Source of the DNA: Acidobacteriota bacterium
GTDB taxonomy: Bacteria > Acidobacteriota > Blastocatellia > Pyrinomonadales > Pyrinomonadaceae
DNA length: 64,000 nucleotides
Direction: 5' to 3'
NCBI GenBank assembly: GCA_016718135.1
Contig: JADKEF010000006.1
Span: 186,001-250,000 of the forward strand
Positions 17,004-27,135 of this stretch are shown one piece after another. Within the stretch, counting starts at the first letter, position 1. Every line of letters begins with the position of its first letter. Made by a program: the position numbers and the translations under genes. A model generated the notes under the pieces. The model was not told where the DNA came from and ran no database searches. It saw only the letters and a list, made by a program, of their open reading frames with translations.

Positions 17004-17447
17004 ATGAATCAGTCCTTCACCAGCATCCCCTTCAAGACAGAAAGTGCACATGGCCTGACTTCCGTTAACGGCATGGCCAAATTTTCGGGCGCCGGGATCG
17101 TGTTGGAATTTGAGGCGAAACTTTTCGGCCTGATCTCCGAAGGCGTCAAAGAAGCTCGTTTGCCGATCAGCGAGATACTCGACATCAAATTCAAGAAAGG
17201 CATCTTCAAACGCGGAGCCAAGATCGAAGTTCGTACAACCTCACTCGCCGCGATGGCAGGCATTCCGAACGAGCAGGGCAAACTAACTCTTAAACTGGCC
17301 AAGGATGATTTCGAACGAGGCCGCGACGCGGTCATTCAACTACAACGTGACATGGGCACCACTGCAGCCCAACTGCCCCCGACGCATACGCCTGTGAGTG
17401 TTTTGTTTGATGAGAGTGAAGACGAGACGAAAGAACTGAAAGACTAA
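17004..17447 (+). CDS. Conserved hypothetical protein, possibly PH-like fold
   Basis: 147 aa, no signal peptide or membrane segment. It alternates short beta-strand-like segments (ARLPISEILDIKFKKGIFK, AKIEVRTTSL, GKLTLKLAK) with a terminal helix, resembling bacterial PH-like modules, then an acidic tail. It follows nhaA by 9 bases and ends before a strong hairpin. No function is assigned. Confidence 0.65.
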   Translation: MNQSFTSIPFKTESAHGLTSVNGMAKFSGAGIVLEFEAKLFGLISEGVKEARLPISEILDIKFKKGIFKRGAKIEVRTTSLAAMAGIPNEQGKLTLKLAKDDFERGRDAVIQLQRDMGTTAAQLPPTHTPVSVLFDESEDETKELKD

Positions 17448-17456
17448 TTTGCGGCT

Positions 17457-17495
17457 CAGCGGTCTCCAGGCTCTAGCCGAACCTGGAGACCGCTG
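17457..17495. terminator. Strong bidirectional hairpin between convergent genes
   Basis: Perfect 14-bp stem (17457-17470 with 17482-17495), 11-base loop. There is no long U-run, but its position between two convergent genes supports terminator function. Confidence 0.7.
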
Positions 17496-17505
17496 AATAT
17501 CGAGA

Positions 17506-19686
17506 TCAACGAGCCATCATGCGCGGATCCGGTTTGGACACAAGCTTGTATTCCTTCGGCGGTTCCATTCCGAGCAGGTGTTTAACAAAATAGTCCCATC
17601 GGCGGCGCATCATGTAGAAACTATCCGCACCATAGCCGTGGCGGGCATTCGGGAAAATGACGAGATCATAATCCTTATTTGCCTTGGTCAAGGCATCGAC
17701 GACGAGCCAGGTGTTGTAGGGCGGAACGTTATCGTCCATATTGCCATGAGCGAGCATTAGCTTGCCCTTCAGGTTCTTGGCGTAGTTCTGGTTCGCCTGC
17801 TCCTCGTAATTATCTTTCCATTTCGCGTCGTACTTGAGCAGTCCGATATAGCGCTCGCCCCAGTCGTCCTCGTAGTTACGATTGTCGTGATTGCCCGATT
17901 CCGAGATGCCGACCTTGTAAAAATCAGGGTGCTTGAACATCGCCGCCGCCGTTGCAAATCCACCACCTGAGTGGCCCCAAATGCCGACGCGTGATGTCCA
18001 TGTACGGATTTTTCGCTGCCAGTTCCTTGATGCCCGCGATCTGATCTTCAAGTGTGTTGTCCGCCATGTTTGGATAGCAGAGGTCATGGAAGGTCTTCGA
18101 ACGGTCGGGATTACAAGTCCCGTCTATGATCACCACTACAAAGCCAAGTTCGGCCAATGCCTGATGATCGCTACGGCTCGGGCCGAAGGCACGGGAACCT
18201 ACGCCGCCGCCCTGCGGGCCGGGATAGATGTAATTGATGACGGGATACTTCTTCGTGCGATCAAGATTTGTCGGCGTGAACATCAAGCCGTAAAGGTCCC
18301 ATTTGCCATCGCGTGACTTAGTAACAGTAGGTGTTGGCGGCTTCCAGCCGGCTGCCTTAAGGCGTGTAACATCGACCTTTTCGAGATCGGCGACGAGCTT
18401 ACCCGTCATGTCGCGAAGAACGGCGGTCTGCGGAACGTCCGGCTTCGAGTAGTTATCAACAAAATACTTGCCGTCAGGCGAAGTCGCGATCTGGTGCGTT
18501 CCATCCTCAGGCGTGAGCAATGCGAGCCCTGTGCCGTCGAAATTCACTCGGTAAAAATGGGTGAAATAGGGATCGCGTCCAGCCTCGCGGCCGTTCGCTT
18601 CGAAGAAAATGGTGCGGGTTTTATCGTCAATGCTAACAATACGAGTGACCACCCAATTCCCCTTTGTGATCTGATTCTTCACCTTGCCGGTCGCCAGATC
18701 GTAGAGGTAAAGATGGCCCCAATCGTCACGCTCGGAATACCATATCGCTTCGTTGGTCGAAGGGTAAAACCGCCAGTTCGCCGCTCCCTGGCCCGATTCG
18801 TACTGAGTCGCAACCCTTTCTTCAAATACCTCGCGGACATTACCGGTGGCAACATCGGCGATGCGAAACTTTGCTTCCTTGTGGTCACGCGAACTTGAGA
18901 TAAATGCCAACTGTTTCGAATCCGCACTCCACTCGTTGTCGCCGAACGTGCCATCGCAGGCGATGTCATCGCACAAAGTGCCGCGACGGTCGTCGGGCGC
19001 GATCTTGAGCCGCGTCATCTTGGCAGTATCGACATCGATGATCACGCGGTGGATCTTGATGATCTCGGCGTCCTGCGGCAAAGGATATTTCCATGCCTCA
19101 AGCTTCGGGGCACCAACGTTCGTTGTCACCAAGTACATATTACTGACGTGACGCTGATCCTGCTGAAAGGTCGCTACCTTTTGGAGTCCGGCGACCAGAG
19201 TACGATCGCCCGGTCACTGTGTTTCCAGCCCGCATTATCGGTCGCATAGCCAAAATCTTTGACACCATCGGTCGTCAATTGCGTCTCCTTACCACTCGCG
19301 ACTTCACGAACCCAAAGGTTCCAATCCTTGATGAACACCGCTTTCTTGCCGTCCGGCGAGGCAACCGCGAGGCCGCCAAATCTTCCGGGCCCGCCACCGC
19401 CCGCAGGCGGGGCCACGCCAAGATCAGCCAGGGAAGCAGCAGCTTTCTTGCTGCCGTCAGCCGGATTGACCATCACAAACTCGCGGCCCGTAGGCGTCAT
19501 CGCGATATACCAAAACCGCCCATCAGGCAGCCAGTTTGGCCTAACCGCTGCTCGGTCGACGAGCGGAGCGGTGTTGTAGCTGAGCATTTTCTCAGCCCGG
19601 GCATAGTCAGCCGCAGTCATTTGCTGGGCGACCGTCGACAGCGAGAAAACAAAAAGGGTTGACGCAAGAACTAATATCCGTTTCAT
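17506..19686 (-). CDS. S9 family peptidase (dipeptidyl-peptidase IV-like), two frameshifts in this sequence
   Basis: Reconstructed as ~727 aa. Signal peptide MKRILVLASTLFVFSLST, DPP IV N-terminal beta-propeller, then the alpha/beta hydrolase domain with nucleophile motif GIWGHSGGG, Asp in NMDDNVPP and His in ARHGYG. It would be a periplasmic serine exopeptidase. The frame breaks twice: near 19179-19182 one base is missing from an A-run on the coding strand (SK/VATFQQDQ rejoins perfectly) and near 17988-17993 two bases of a CG repeat are missing (DITR/VGIWGHS). All catalytic residues are present, so the breaks may be sequencing errors rather than true decay. Confidence 0.85.
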
Positions 19687-19818
19687 TATTCTTAAAAATG
19701 GAGTTGGTCTAAGATGTCGAATGTTCGATTTACCGTATTTTATCGCAATAGCGTCCAATAATACATCGCACATAGATTGTTTGGTATTATTTGAGATTAT
19801 TTCCAAGGAGTTCGCACG

Positions 19819-20094
19819 ATGCCAAAATACATTATCGAGAGAGAGATCGCTGGAGTTGGAGAGTCACCTGCTGCTGCTCTGCAGGCTGTCTCGCAAACTT
19901 CATGTAGTGTTCTGAATGAACTCGGGCCGTCCATCCAGTGGGTACAAAGCTACGTAACAGGCGACAAGATCTATTGCGTCTATATCGCTCCAAACGAGGA
20001 GTTGATCCGCGAACACGCCACTCGCGGCGGCTTTCCGGCAAACAGCATCGCCGAGGTCAAAAGCATCATAGATCCAACAACTGCCGAAGCGTGA
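19819..20094 (+). CDS. DUF4242 family protein
   Basis: 91 aa; MPKYIIEREIAGVG, QSYVTGDKIYCVYIAPNEELIREHATRGGFPANSI matches the DUF4242 ferredoxin-like fold; some members bind nickel. AAGGAG ribosome site 8 bases before ATG. Its TGA overlaps the GTG start of the next gene. Confidence 0.85.
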   Translation: MPKYIIEREIAGVGESPAAALQAVSQTSCSVLNELGPSIQWVQSYVTGDKIYCVYIAPNEELIREHATRGGFPANSIAEVKSIIDPTTAEA

Positions 20095-20495
20095 TCGAAA
20101 CTCCGAAAACCCTCGGCAAACTGATCGCCGTCCACCCGATCGCCCCGGCCCTCGTCCAACGCGCCGTCTTCATCGCCGCGCTCGCTTTCATGTTCTTCCT
20201 GGCTATGATGTTCGCCTTTTACATCCGGCAAAACATCCTCTACTTCCTCCTATCATCCGCATTTCTGGTGCTCTATCTCGTAATGATGTTCGCACTGCTG
20301 ATGCAGAGGCGAAGTACTGTTGAGGTTTGCGAGAATGGTTTTCGAACGAAAAAGCAGTCCATACGGTGGACCGATGTGGTTTCGGTTTCTGATGAAGGCG
20401 TAGTCGAACTGGTTTCCGGGAAGAACGTGGCTCTCGCCCGTTCAGTTGTCAGGTTCGACGCGGTCCTGGCCGTCCTGCGTAAACACTTGAAGTAG
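20091..20495 (+). CDS. Small membrane protein with C-terminal PH-like segment
   Basis: 134 aa from a GTG at 20091 that overlaps the DUF4242 stop by 4 bases (GTGA), implying translational coupling. Two hydrophobic helices (residues ~25-70) are followed by a cytoplasmic beta-rich region (VEVCENGFRTKKQSIRWTDVVSV) resembling bacterial PH-like membrane proteins. The frame is open further upstream, but that part would overlap DUF4242. Function unknown. Confidence 0.65.
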   Translation: MIETPKTLGKLIAVHPIAPALVQRAVFIAALAFMFFLAMMFAFYIRQNILYFLLSSAFLVLYLVMMFALLMQRRSTVEVCENGFRTKKQSIRWTDVVSVSDEGVVELVSGKNVALARSVVRFDAVLAVLRKHLK

Positions 20496-20597
20496 ATCAA
20501 CCCAAAGCATAGCCACCGCATCCCGATTAGCGACGCTTTTTCTAACCGCTCAAATTCCTGTATTCTATTCAATTGAGATTTCGTTTTCGGAGAGTTT

Positions 20598-22349
20598 ATG
20601 AGCGTTGAAGTCGTGATGCCGCAGATGGGTGAGTCGATCACCGAGGGAACCGTTTCGAAATGGCTGAAACAGGTCGGTGAGCGTATCGAAAAAGATGAGG
20701 CGATCCTCGAGATCTCGACCGATAAGGTCGACGCCGAGGTGCCGAGCCCCGGTGCGGGCATTCTGCTCGAAATAAGGCATCAGGAAGGCGAGACCGTCGA
20801 AGTCGGCACTGTTGTAGCGATCGTCGGCGAAGAAGGCTCTTCAGCGGCAGTTGCAGCGGCACCGGCAGTCGCCGACGTCGAAATGACCACAGCATCAGAA
20901 CCTGAACCCGAGGCGATTCCTGCCGAACCGGTTAAAGAAGCAGTAGCAGCGGCAGAACCTGTCGCTGAGGCGACTCCTGCAACTGCAGCTGCCGCTGCCA
21001 CTGGAAAAGCCGCTGAGGTCGTCATGCCTCAGATGGGCGAATCCATTACGGAAGGTACCGTTTCTAAATGGCTCAAAGCTGTCGGAGACAAGATCGAAAA
21101 AGACGAGGCTTTGCTTGAGATATCGACCGACAAGGTCGATGCGGAAGTTCCCTCGCCTGCGGCAGGAACACTGCTCGCTATCAATGTGCAGGAAGGCGAA
21201 ACAGTTGAGGTTGGCTCGGTTCTGGCTTTAGTCGGAGCCGAAGGCGGTGCTACCGTCAGCACTCCGAAATCAGAAGCAGCAAGCCCGGCTCCAACTCCGG
21301 CCGCTGAGCCGATTGCTCCGCCGGTTGCCGCTCCAGCTGTCCAAGCTAGAGCCGCTTCGGCATCCGTTAATGGTAATGCGACCCTCGATGAGCTTCGCCG
21401 CACCAAATCGAGCCCATTGGTGCGTAATATCGCAAAAGAACACGGCATCGATATAACCAGAATTCCAGGCAGCGGTATCAGCGGACGAGTGACCAAGGAC
21501 GACATAATGTCCTTCCTAGAAACTGGTGCGGCTCTCCGTCCACAGGACCTGCTGGTCAAAGGTGCTCCGGCTATTGCTCCGGTCTCCGCTCCGGCAGCGG
21601 CGAAACCTGCCTCGACCTTTACCCCGCCACAAGGTGCGATATCGATGGGCGATCGCGTCGAGAAAATGTCCGTGATGCGCAAGAAGATCGCCGAGCACAT
21701 GACCTTCTCGAAGCAAACCTCGGCCCACGTGACGAGTGTTTACGAGATCGACATGACCAATGTCGCGAAATTCCGCACGGCAAATCAGGCTGCGTTCCAG
21801 GTCAAATTTGGTACGAAGCTCACCTTCATGCCATTCATATTTCAGGCCGTGACGGCCGCGATCCGCGAGCATCGCATCGTTAATTCGCAGGTCGATGGTG
21901 AGAATATTGTTTACAAAGGCGATATCAATCTTGGCATGGCCGTCGCTCTCGATTGGGGACTGATCGTTCCTGTCATCCGCAATGCAGAAACGATGTCTCT
22001 CGCTGAGATCGCCGTGAAAGCAAACGATCTCGCCGATCGTGCCCGCACCAAGAAGCTAAGCCCTGACGAAGTTCAGGGCGGTACGTTTACCATCACAAAT
22101 CCCGGCGTTTTCGGCGGCCTCTACGGCACACCGATAATCAATCAACCCCAGGTGGCGATCCTCTGTGTCGGCACGATCGAAAAACGGGCCAAGGTAATGA
22201 CCTCGGCAGACGGCGACGACTACATTGCCATTCGCCAGATGGCATATTTTGCGTTGACCTACGATCATAGGGTTGTCGACGGGGCTGATGCCGAGAGATT
22301 TCTCGCTTATCTAAAAGCCTATCTGCAAGAGGCTCCATTTGAGATCTAA
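20598..22349 (+). CDS. sucB: 2-oxoacid dehydrogenase E2 component with two lipoyl domains (succinyltransferase-type)
   Basis: 583 aa. Two lipoyl domains, each starting VVMPQMGESITEGTVSKWLK, with the lipoylated Lys in STDKVDAE (Lys43 in the first). Ala/Pro/Glu-rich linkers separate them. A peripheral-subunit-binding domain follows (~268-305: RTKSSPLVRNIAKEHGID), then the acyltransferase domain ending in YDHRVVDGADAERFL with the catalytic His and Asp. MGESITEGT favours the 2-oxoglutarate or branched-chain complex over pyruvate dehydrogenase; the gene symbol is therefore tentative. E1 is not in the window; a compatible E3 is at 6285. Confidence 0.9.
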   Translation: MSVEVVMPQMGESITEGTVSKWLKQVGERIEKDEAILEISTDKVDAEVPSPGAGILLEIRHQEGETVEVGTVVAIVGEEGSSAAVAAAPAVADVEMTTASEPEPEAIPAEPVKEAVAAAEPVAEATPATAAAAATGKAAEVVMPQMGESITEGTVSKWLKAVGDKIEKDEALLEISTDKVDAEVPSPAAGTLLAINVQEGETVEVGSVLALVGAEGGATVSTPKSEAASPAPTPAAEPIAPPVAAPAVQARAASASVNGNATLDELRRTKSSPLVRNIAKEHGIDITRIPGSGISGRVTKDDIMSFLETGAALRPQDLLVKGAPAIAPVSAPAAAKPASTFTPPQGAISMGDRVEKMSVMRKKIAEHMTFSKQTSAHVTSVYEIDMTNVAKFRTANQAAFQVKFGTKLTFMPFIFQAVTAAIREHRIVNSQVDGENIVYKGDINLGMAVALDWGLIVPVIRNAETMSLAEIAVKANDLADRARTKKLSPDEVQGGTFTITNPGVFGGLYGTPIINQPQVAILCVGTIEKRAKVMTSADGDDYIAIRQMAYFALTYDHRVVDGADAERFLAYLKAYLQEAPFEI

Positions 22350-22390
22350 AACGGGCTGACGACGATCAGAAAACTATTCCAAAAACGGTC

Positions 22391-22461
22391 AGGTTGTTGT
22401 ATCCTTTGAATATTGAATGCTCAGGCAATTCGGTACGACAACCTAACAACTCTCCTTTTTT
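22391..22461 (+). terminator. Hairpin terminator after the E2 gene
   Basis: 11-bp stem with one G-U pair (22391-22401 with 22434-22444), 32-base loop, then a T-run at 22456-22461. The rest of the 250-bp gap up to ompA carries two more copies of a gacaac(c) word and nothing I can name. Confidence 0.5.
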
Positions 22462-22599
22462 GCCAAGTGTCTAATGGCATACATACAAGAAAGACAGATA
22501 AACGGACAATGATTTTGTTTCGCGACAACCCGTAACACGCATTTTGCGTCTATTCGTAGGTTGTCCTAATTACGCAATCATTCGACAGGAGGATTTTCA

Positions 22600-23550
22600 A
22601 TGCTAAAGAAATTTTCAATAATTGGTCTGGCGATAGCCCTGAGTGCAGTCACGCTCTTTGCTCAGGACGCACAGCTTCGCTCGGCGGTCGCTGGCCAGAA
22701 ATACAAGATCAAAGGCGTGGTCGTCAACAAGATAGATGACACGACCTACATCATCAATGATTCGGTCGGCGTCGACACCAAGATCGTCGTGTCGCCGAGT
22801 GCCAATATTAAGAACAACGCATTTTTTGGCGGCGATAAATATCCTGTCACGGCTTTAGTTAAGGGTTTGACCATGGAGGTCGAGGGTGTTGGTGATAGCT
22901 CGGGTAGTGTATTGGTGAATAAGGTTCGCTTTGAAAAGGCCAATCTTGTCGCCGCTCAAGCACTCGACAAACGCGTAGCTCCAGTCGAGGAGCGAGTCAC
23001 CGCTGCTGAGCAGAACGCCCAGCGCGTCTCGGGTCAGATCGACGAGCTCATGGCCATCTCAAACGCCGCCAAGGGCGGAGCGAAAGCCGCTCAAGAAACT
23101 GCCGATGCAGCCATAGCGGGCGTTAATGAGACAAACAAGCGTATCTCGACCATGGATGATTACGTCATTCAGTCGACCGCGACCGTAAATTTCAAGGTCA
23201 ACAGTGCTGTACTTTCGACTGAAGCTAAAGCTTCGCTCGATCAAGTTGCGGCAACGGCTAAGACGCTCAAAGGCTATGTGATAGACGTGACCGGTTACGC
23301 TTCAGCGGAGGGCGACACTAAGAAAAACAAAGCACTCAGCCAAAGGCGTGCCCTAGCGGTCAAAGAATATTTGATCGAAAATCACGACATCGATCTCCGC
23401 AGGTTCCCCGAATCGTATGGCTTTGGTGAACTGAAGGCTGTCGCCGACAACACCACACGAGAAGGCCGCGAACAGAATCGCCGCGTCGAGGTCAAACTGT
23501 TGGTCAACCGGGGTCTTAATACGAACGTTGAGATCAAAACCTCGAACTAA
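22600..23550 (+). CDS. OmpA-family outer-membrane/peptidoglycan-binding protein
   Basis: 316 aa with signal peptide (residues 1-21, cleaved after LFA). A small N-terminal beta domain (~25-110), then a helical, Ala/Glu/Gln-rich coiled-coil region (~115-180), then an OmpA C-terminal domain: TATVNFKVNSAVLSTEAKASLDQ, VTGYASAEGD, LSQRRALAVKEYL, NRRVEVKLL. The last domain binds peptidoglycan non-covalently and anchors the envelope. A strong AGGAGGA ribosome site precedes the ATG and a hairpin terminator follows. Confidence 0.9.
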   Translation: MLKKFSIIGLAIALSAVTLFAQDAQLRSAVAGQKYKIKGVVVNKIDDTTYIINDSVGVDTKIVVSPSANIKNNAFFGGDKYPVTALVKGLTMEVEGVGDSSGSVLVNKVRFEKANLVAAQALDKRVAPVEERVTAAEQNAQRVSGQIDELMAISNAAKGGAKAAQETADAAIAGVNETNKRISTMDDYVIQSTATVNFKVNSAVLSTEAKASLDQVAATAKTLKGYVIDVTGYASAEGDTKKNKALSQRRALAVKEYLIENHDIDLRRFPESYGFGELKAVADNTTREGREQNRRVEVKLLVNRGLNTNVEIKTSN

Positions 23551-23567
23551 CTTGTTCTTCCGAATAC

Positions 23568-23621
23568 GAGGGCTTACGCGCGGCTGAGACCTATTTGCTC
23601 AGTCACGCCAAGCCCTCATTC
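23568..23621 (+). terminator. Two-part hairpin terminator after ompA-family gene
   Basis: Outer 8-bp stem (23568-23575 with 23610-23617), inner ctgag/ctcag pairing, followed by ATTCTTTT. Confidence 0.65.
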
Positions 23622-23649
23622 TTTTGTCGCCAGTCCGTATAAAATCGCC

Positions 23650-24756
23650 ATGCCAAATCAGCCCCTCAGATTCGGAATATTCGGTATCTTGCTTCTTGCC
23701 TGCATCTCAGCATTTGGACAAACGCCCACTCCAAAGCCGACACCGGATGACGAGGTCATCAAGGTTGATTCGCGGCTGATCGTCATTCCCGTTTCGGTCA
23801 CAGACGCCAACGGCCAGGCCATTACCGGACTGACCGCAGCAGATTTTCGAATTGCCGAGGAAGGCCGTCAGCAGACGATCGAAAGTCTTGGTAGTGCGGA
23901 TGTTGTCCCGCTCGAGATCGCCTTGCTCTTTGACATTTCGGCGAGTACTGATCCGATGTTTAGATTCGAGCAAGAGACTGCGGCTAAGTTCCTCCGCGAA
24001 GTGATGCGTGCCGACGACCGGGCGACGATCTTTACTATCGGGCAGACACCATCTTTGGTCCAGAGCCGTGAGACGGCCGAAAAAGCGGTCGACGCTATTT
24101 TTCGTCTTGAGACAACTAAGGGTGCCACCGCATTCTTTGACACCGTAAAGTTTGCCGCTGATCACCTTCGCCGAAATTCACCCGAAGGCCGACGACGTGT
24201 AGTTGTCATCATCTCGGACGGTGAGGATAATTTTAGTGTTGGCGTTCAAAAAGCCCAGCGTGCTGCTGAAAGCCGACTGGTCGAAAAAGGGCCGGATCCG
24301 GAGTTTAAGAAGCTGGGAAAGGTCATTGTTCAGGCCCAAGAGATGGCAAAGACAGAGGAGCGGCAACGTGTTTTGCGCTCGCTACAGGACGCGGATATTG
24401 TTCACTATTCCATAAATCCTGCGGGAAGCTCTTACTTGCTAAATAAGATCAGTGTCTTTGGCCAGGAGAATATGCAGAGGTTTTCCACCGAGACCGGCGG
24501 AACCGCGTTCCTGCCAAAATTCCTGCCCGTCGACACCAAAGATCAATACCAAAACAGCAACAACCGTCGGCAAAATTCCGAGACGCTCGAACGTATCTTT
24601 CGCCAGCTAGCCAACGAACTACGCTCGCAGTATCTGATCCAGTATTATTCCGAGTCTGAGTTTCCGGCGAACAAGTTTGTCAAACTTGACGTCGCCGTAC
24701 CGACTCGAGGCGGTGCCCGTGTACGTTCACGTCAGGGCTATTACGTCAAAAACTAA
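23650..24756 (+). CDS. Secreted VWFA-related protein of acidobacterial type
   Basis: 368 aa with signal peptide (residues ~1-22). After DDEVIKVDSRLIVIPVSVTDANGQAITGLTAADF (an N-terminal Ig-like strand region) comes a von Willebrand A domain with MIDAS-like DISAST, then VVVIISDGEDNFS. The end RSQYLIQYYSES..PANKFVKLDV..R..GARVRSRQGYY matches the VWFA-related domain family described as abundant in Acidobacteria. Extracytoplasmic; ligand unknown. Its last 4 bases overlap the convergent next gene. Confidence 0.9.
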   Translation: MPNQPLRFGIFGILLLACISAFGQTPTPKPTPDDEVIKVDSRLIVIPVSVTDANGQAITGLTAADFRIAEEGRQQTIESLGSADVVPLEIALLFDISASTDPMFRFEQETAAKFLREVMRADDRATIFTIGQTPSLVQSRETAEKAVDAIFRLETTKGATAFFDTVKFAADHLRRNSPEGRRRVVVIISDGEDNFSVGVQKAQRAAESRLVEKGPDPEFKKLGKVIVQAQEMAKTEERQRVLRSLQDADIVHYSINPAGSSYLLNKISVFGQENMQRFSTETGGTAFLPKFLPVDTKDQYQNSNNRRQNSETLERIFRQLANELRSQYLIQYYSESEFPANKFVKLDVAVPTRGGARVRSRQGYYVKN

Positions 24757-25319
24757 CTGTCACCGCCTCTCTCCGCCATCACTTTCATCTTGCCCATTTC
24801 GAAGTTTGAAGTTGGAGGGGGTGCCACTTCACCTTTGACTTCGATCATCTTCTTGCGAGGCGGTTTAGAGTTGGTATTCGTCGGCGGTGCCGCGATCGCT
24901 CCCATCAAAGGATACTCCGGCGTCGGTGTCGCGAATGGGATCGCCACAAGCTTGCCAACGATCGTTTTCTGCTTCGAAAAAGCCGATACAAATAACACAC
25001 CGGTAAACAATGCCATCAATAACGAAGCCGCAGCCGTTGCCCACAGCTTTGTTCGCTGCCGAACCTTGGCCCAACCAACCGGACAATCCGCGGTGATCAC
25101 GCTGCCGTCTGCACGCCTGTAAAACCGAACGCAAACACGCCCCTCGGCATTCATCACTAACGCCTCAGCCTCATCCCGCGTCATGCCGGAAAGGTTGTAA
25201 ACATTCAGCTTGCAATCCCCACAAAACCGCTTCCGCTCGTCGCCATACATCTCATTCCAATCCGCACTACACGGACTCGCGACCGATAAATTGTTCAAAG
25301 GGCTATCGAATTTAGGCAT
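24753..25319 (-). CDS. Single-pass membrane protein with N-terminal Cys-rich module
   Basis: 188 aa. The N-terminal cytoplasmic part (~1-85) holds CSADWNEMYGDERKRFCGDCKLNVYNLSGMT and later RVCVRFYRRADGS and ADCPVG: a conserved four-to-five cysteine module with FCGDC that could bind metal. A single membrane helix (~94-113) and a Pro-rich exterior tail follow. Similar modules are frequent in acidobacterial hypothetical proteins. It overlaps the VWFA gene 3' end by 4 bases (convergent). Function unknown. Confidence 0.72.
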   Translation of the reverse strand: MPKFDSPLNNLSVASPCSADWNEMYGDERKRFCGDCKLNVYNLSGMTRDEAEALVMNAEGRVCVRFYRRADGSVITADCPVGWAKVRQRTKLWATAAASLLMALFTGVLFVSAFSKQKTIVGKLVAIPFATPTPEYPLMGAIAAPPTNTNSKPPRKKMIEVKGEVAPPPTSNFEMGKMKVMAERGGDS

Positions 25320-25396
25320 ATAAGAACTCCGTTCAATAAAATGCAGCTTTTGCTGTTGAGTATTGAACGAGGCTCGTCTTTCTTCTTGCAGAGAAT

Positions 25397-27062
25397 CTAA
25401 GACATTTTTCGGCGGTATTTGTGGGTGATCGGCCGACGCCTGCCGACGCCGATCGCGTTCTTTGAAATTATCAATGTCGGCGGCAATTGCTGGCGTTTGA
25501 ATTCATTGCCGGATGCTCGACCTTGTTGAGGATCCAAAAACTTTCTCCGCATCGTGTCCGGCGGCGATGATCTCGGCGGGCGCGGCCTTTTGCTCGAAGT
25601 ACATTTGCAGGATCGGATCCATTACTTCGTAGGGCGGTAGACTGTCCTGGTCGAACTGGTTTGGAGCGAGTTCGGCGGACGGTTTTTTGTCGATGATCTT
25701 GGCCGGGATGATCTCGCGTCCGGCTTTTTCGTTCATGTGGCGGGCGATCTGCCAGACTTCGGTTTTTAGAACGTCTCCGAGGACGGCAAGGCCTCCGTTG
25801 GTGTCGCCGTAGAGAGTACAGTAGCCGACGGCGAGTTCGCTTTTGTTGCCTGTTGAGAGGAGCAGTCTGCCCTCGGCATTTGAGATCGCCATGAGGATGA
25901 CGCCGCGAAGCCGCGATTGCATATTCTCCGCCGCAAGCGATTCGCCGCCCTTGGTCGGTTTGTGAAGTTCCATCTGCTTGAGCAGAACTTCGAAAGTGGC
26001 CGATATCGGCTCGATACGGCTTTCGCAGCCGAGGTTTCGGACCAATTCTTCGCTGTCCTTGATACTGCCCTCGGACGAGAAGGGTGATGGCATCATAACG
26101 CAAACTAGGTTTTCCGCCCCCATCGCTTCACACGCGAGAGCCGCCACAAGCGTCGAGTCAATACCGCCACTCAAGCCAAGAACGGCCTTCTTAAACCCAT
26201 TCTTCGCCGCATAATCGCGTATCCCGAGCACCAATGCCTTGTGTATCGAATCGATCTCGCCGCCCGTAATGCCTCTCGCATCCGGCTTTCGCACATCTAG
26301 TTCGACCGTCTCGACGAACTCCTCGAACGCAGCCGCCTGCAAGATAATATCGCCCTGCTCATCCGCGATCAGACTTGCTCCGTCAAAAATAATGCCGTCG
26401 TTGCCGCCAACCAGATTCACAAAAACGATCGGCCGCTTCTGCAGCTTGGCACGATGGGCGACCATGTCGCAGCGGAGGCGGATCTTGCCTTTGTTGTAAG
26501 GCGAGGCGTTGACCGAGACGATGATGTCGGCCCCCATCGCCAACACTTCGTCCGTCGGGTCGCTCTCATACAAACGCTCTTTCCAAAACGTCTTGTCGTT
26601 CCAAAAATCTTCGCAAACTACCACACCCAGCTTTACGCCATTGACCTCAAACAACCGCCGATTCCGCCCATCGCTCGGCTCGAAATATCGCGGGTCGTCG
26701 AACACATCGTACTCCGGCAGCAAGGTCTTGTCGGCAAACCCCAGCAATTCTCCATTCGAGATGACCGCCGCCGAATTGTACAATCGCCGCCCGTCCGTCT
26801 CTTCATTCTGTCGGATCGTGCCCAGCACCGCCGTGATCCCAGTCGTCGCCGGAATGATATCCCGAAGCGGATCGCCCACATGCTCAATGATATCGCGGTC
26901 CTGAAACCAATCCTGCGAAGTATACCCGTGCGTCACGACCTCAGGAAACACGACCAGATCTGAGCCATCGCTCTTCGCCTTTTCGATGGCAGCGATGACC
27001 TTCGAAACGTTCCCGGCAATGTCGCCGTTGGTAGTATTGATTTGCGCGATTGTAACTCGCAT
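25397..27062 (-). CDS. nadE: Glutamine-dependent NAD+ synthetase, two frameshifts near the C-terminus
   Basis: Reconstructed ~555 aa from ATG at 27062 (MRVTIAQINTTNGDI). The N-terminal nitrilase-type glutaminase has Glu in VFPEVVTHGY and Cys in GVVVCEDFWND. The C-terminal synthetase has the ATP P-loop GLSGGIDSTL and STGNKSELAVGYCTLYGD. It amidates nicotinic acid adenine dinucleotide to NAD+. The frame breaks near 25536-25540 and 25506-25507, each consistent with one base lost from an A/T run; repairing both restores ILNKVEHPA, NEFKRQQLPPTLI and RRRPITHKYR, the conserved C-terminus. NadE is normally essential, so sequencing error is favoured. Confidence 0.9.
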
Positions 27063-27072
27063 AAGATTCTCA

Positions 27073-27135
27073 ACAACGGATTGACGCGGATTAACACCGA
27101 AAGAAGATCTGCGAAAATCCGCGTTAATCCGTTGT
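27073..27135. repeat. Intergenic inverted repeat overlapping a gene end
   Basis: 18-bp arms with one mismatch (27073-27090 and 27118-27135) around a 27-base loop, built on the unit cgga-tt-nacgcgga. The right arm covers the last codons and stop of the receiver/HATPase gene. It resembles in design the larger hairpins at 38-58 kb. Confidence 0.75.

Noticed and set aside
17506..19686. S9 peptidase as a genuine pseudogene
   Set aside because: Both breaks are short-run indels and all catalytic residues are intact, as in several essential genes in the window, so sequence error is the better explanation.
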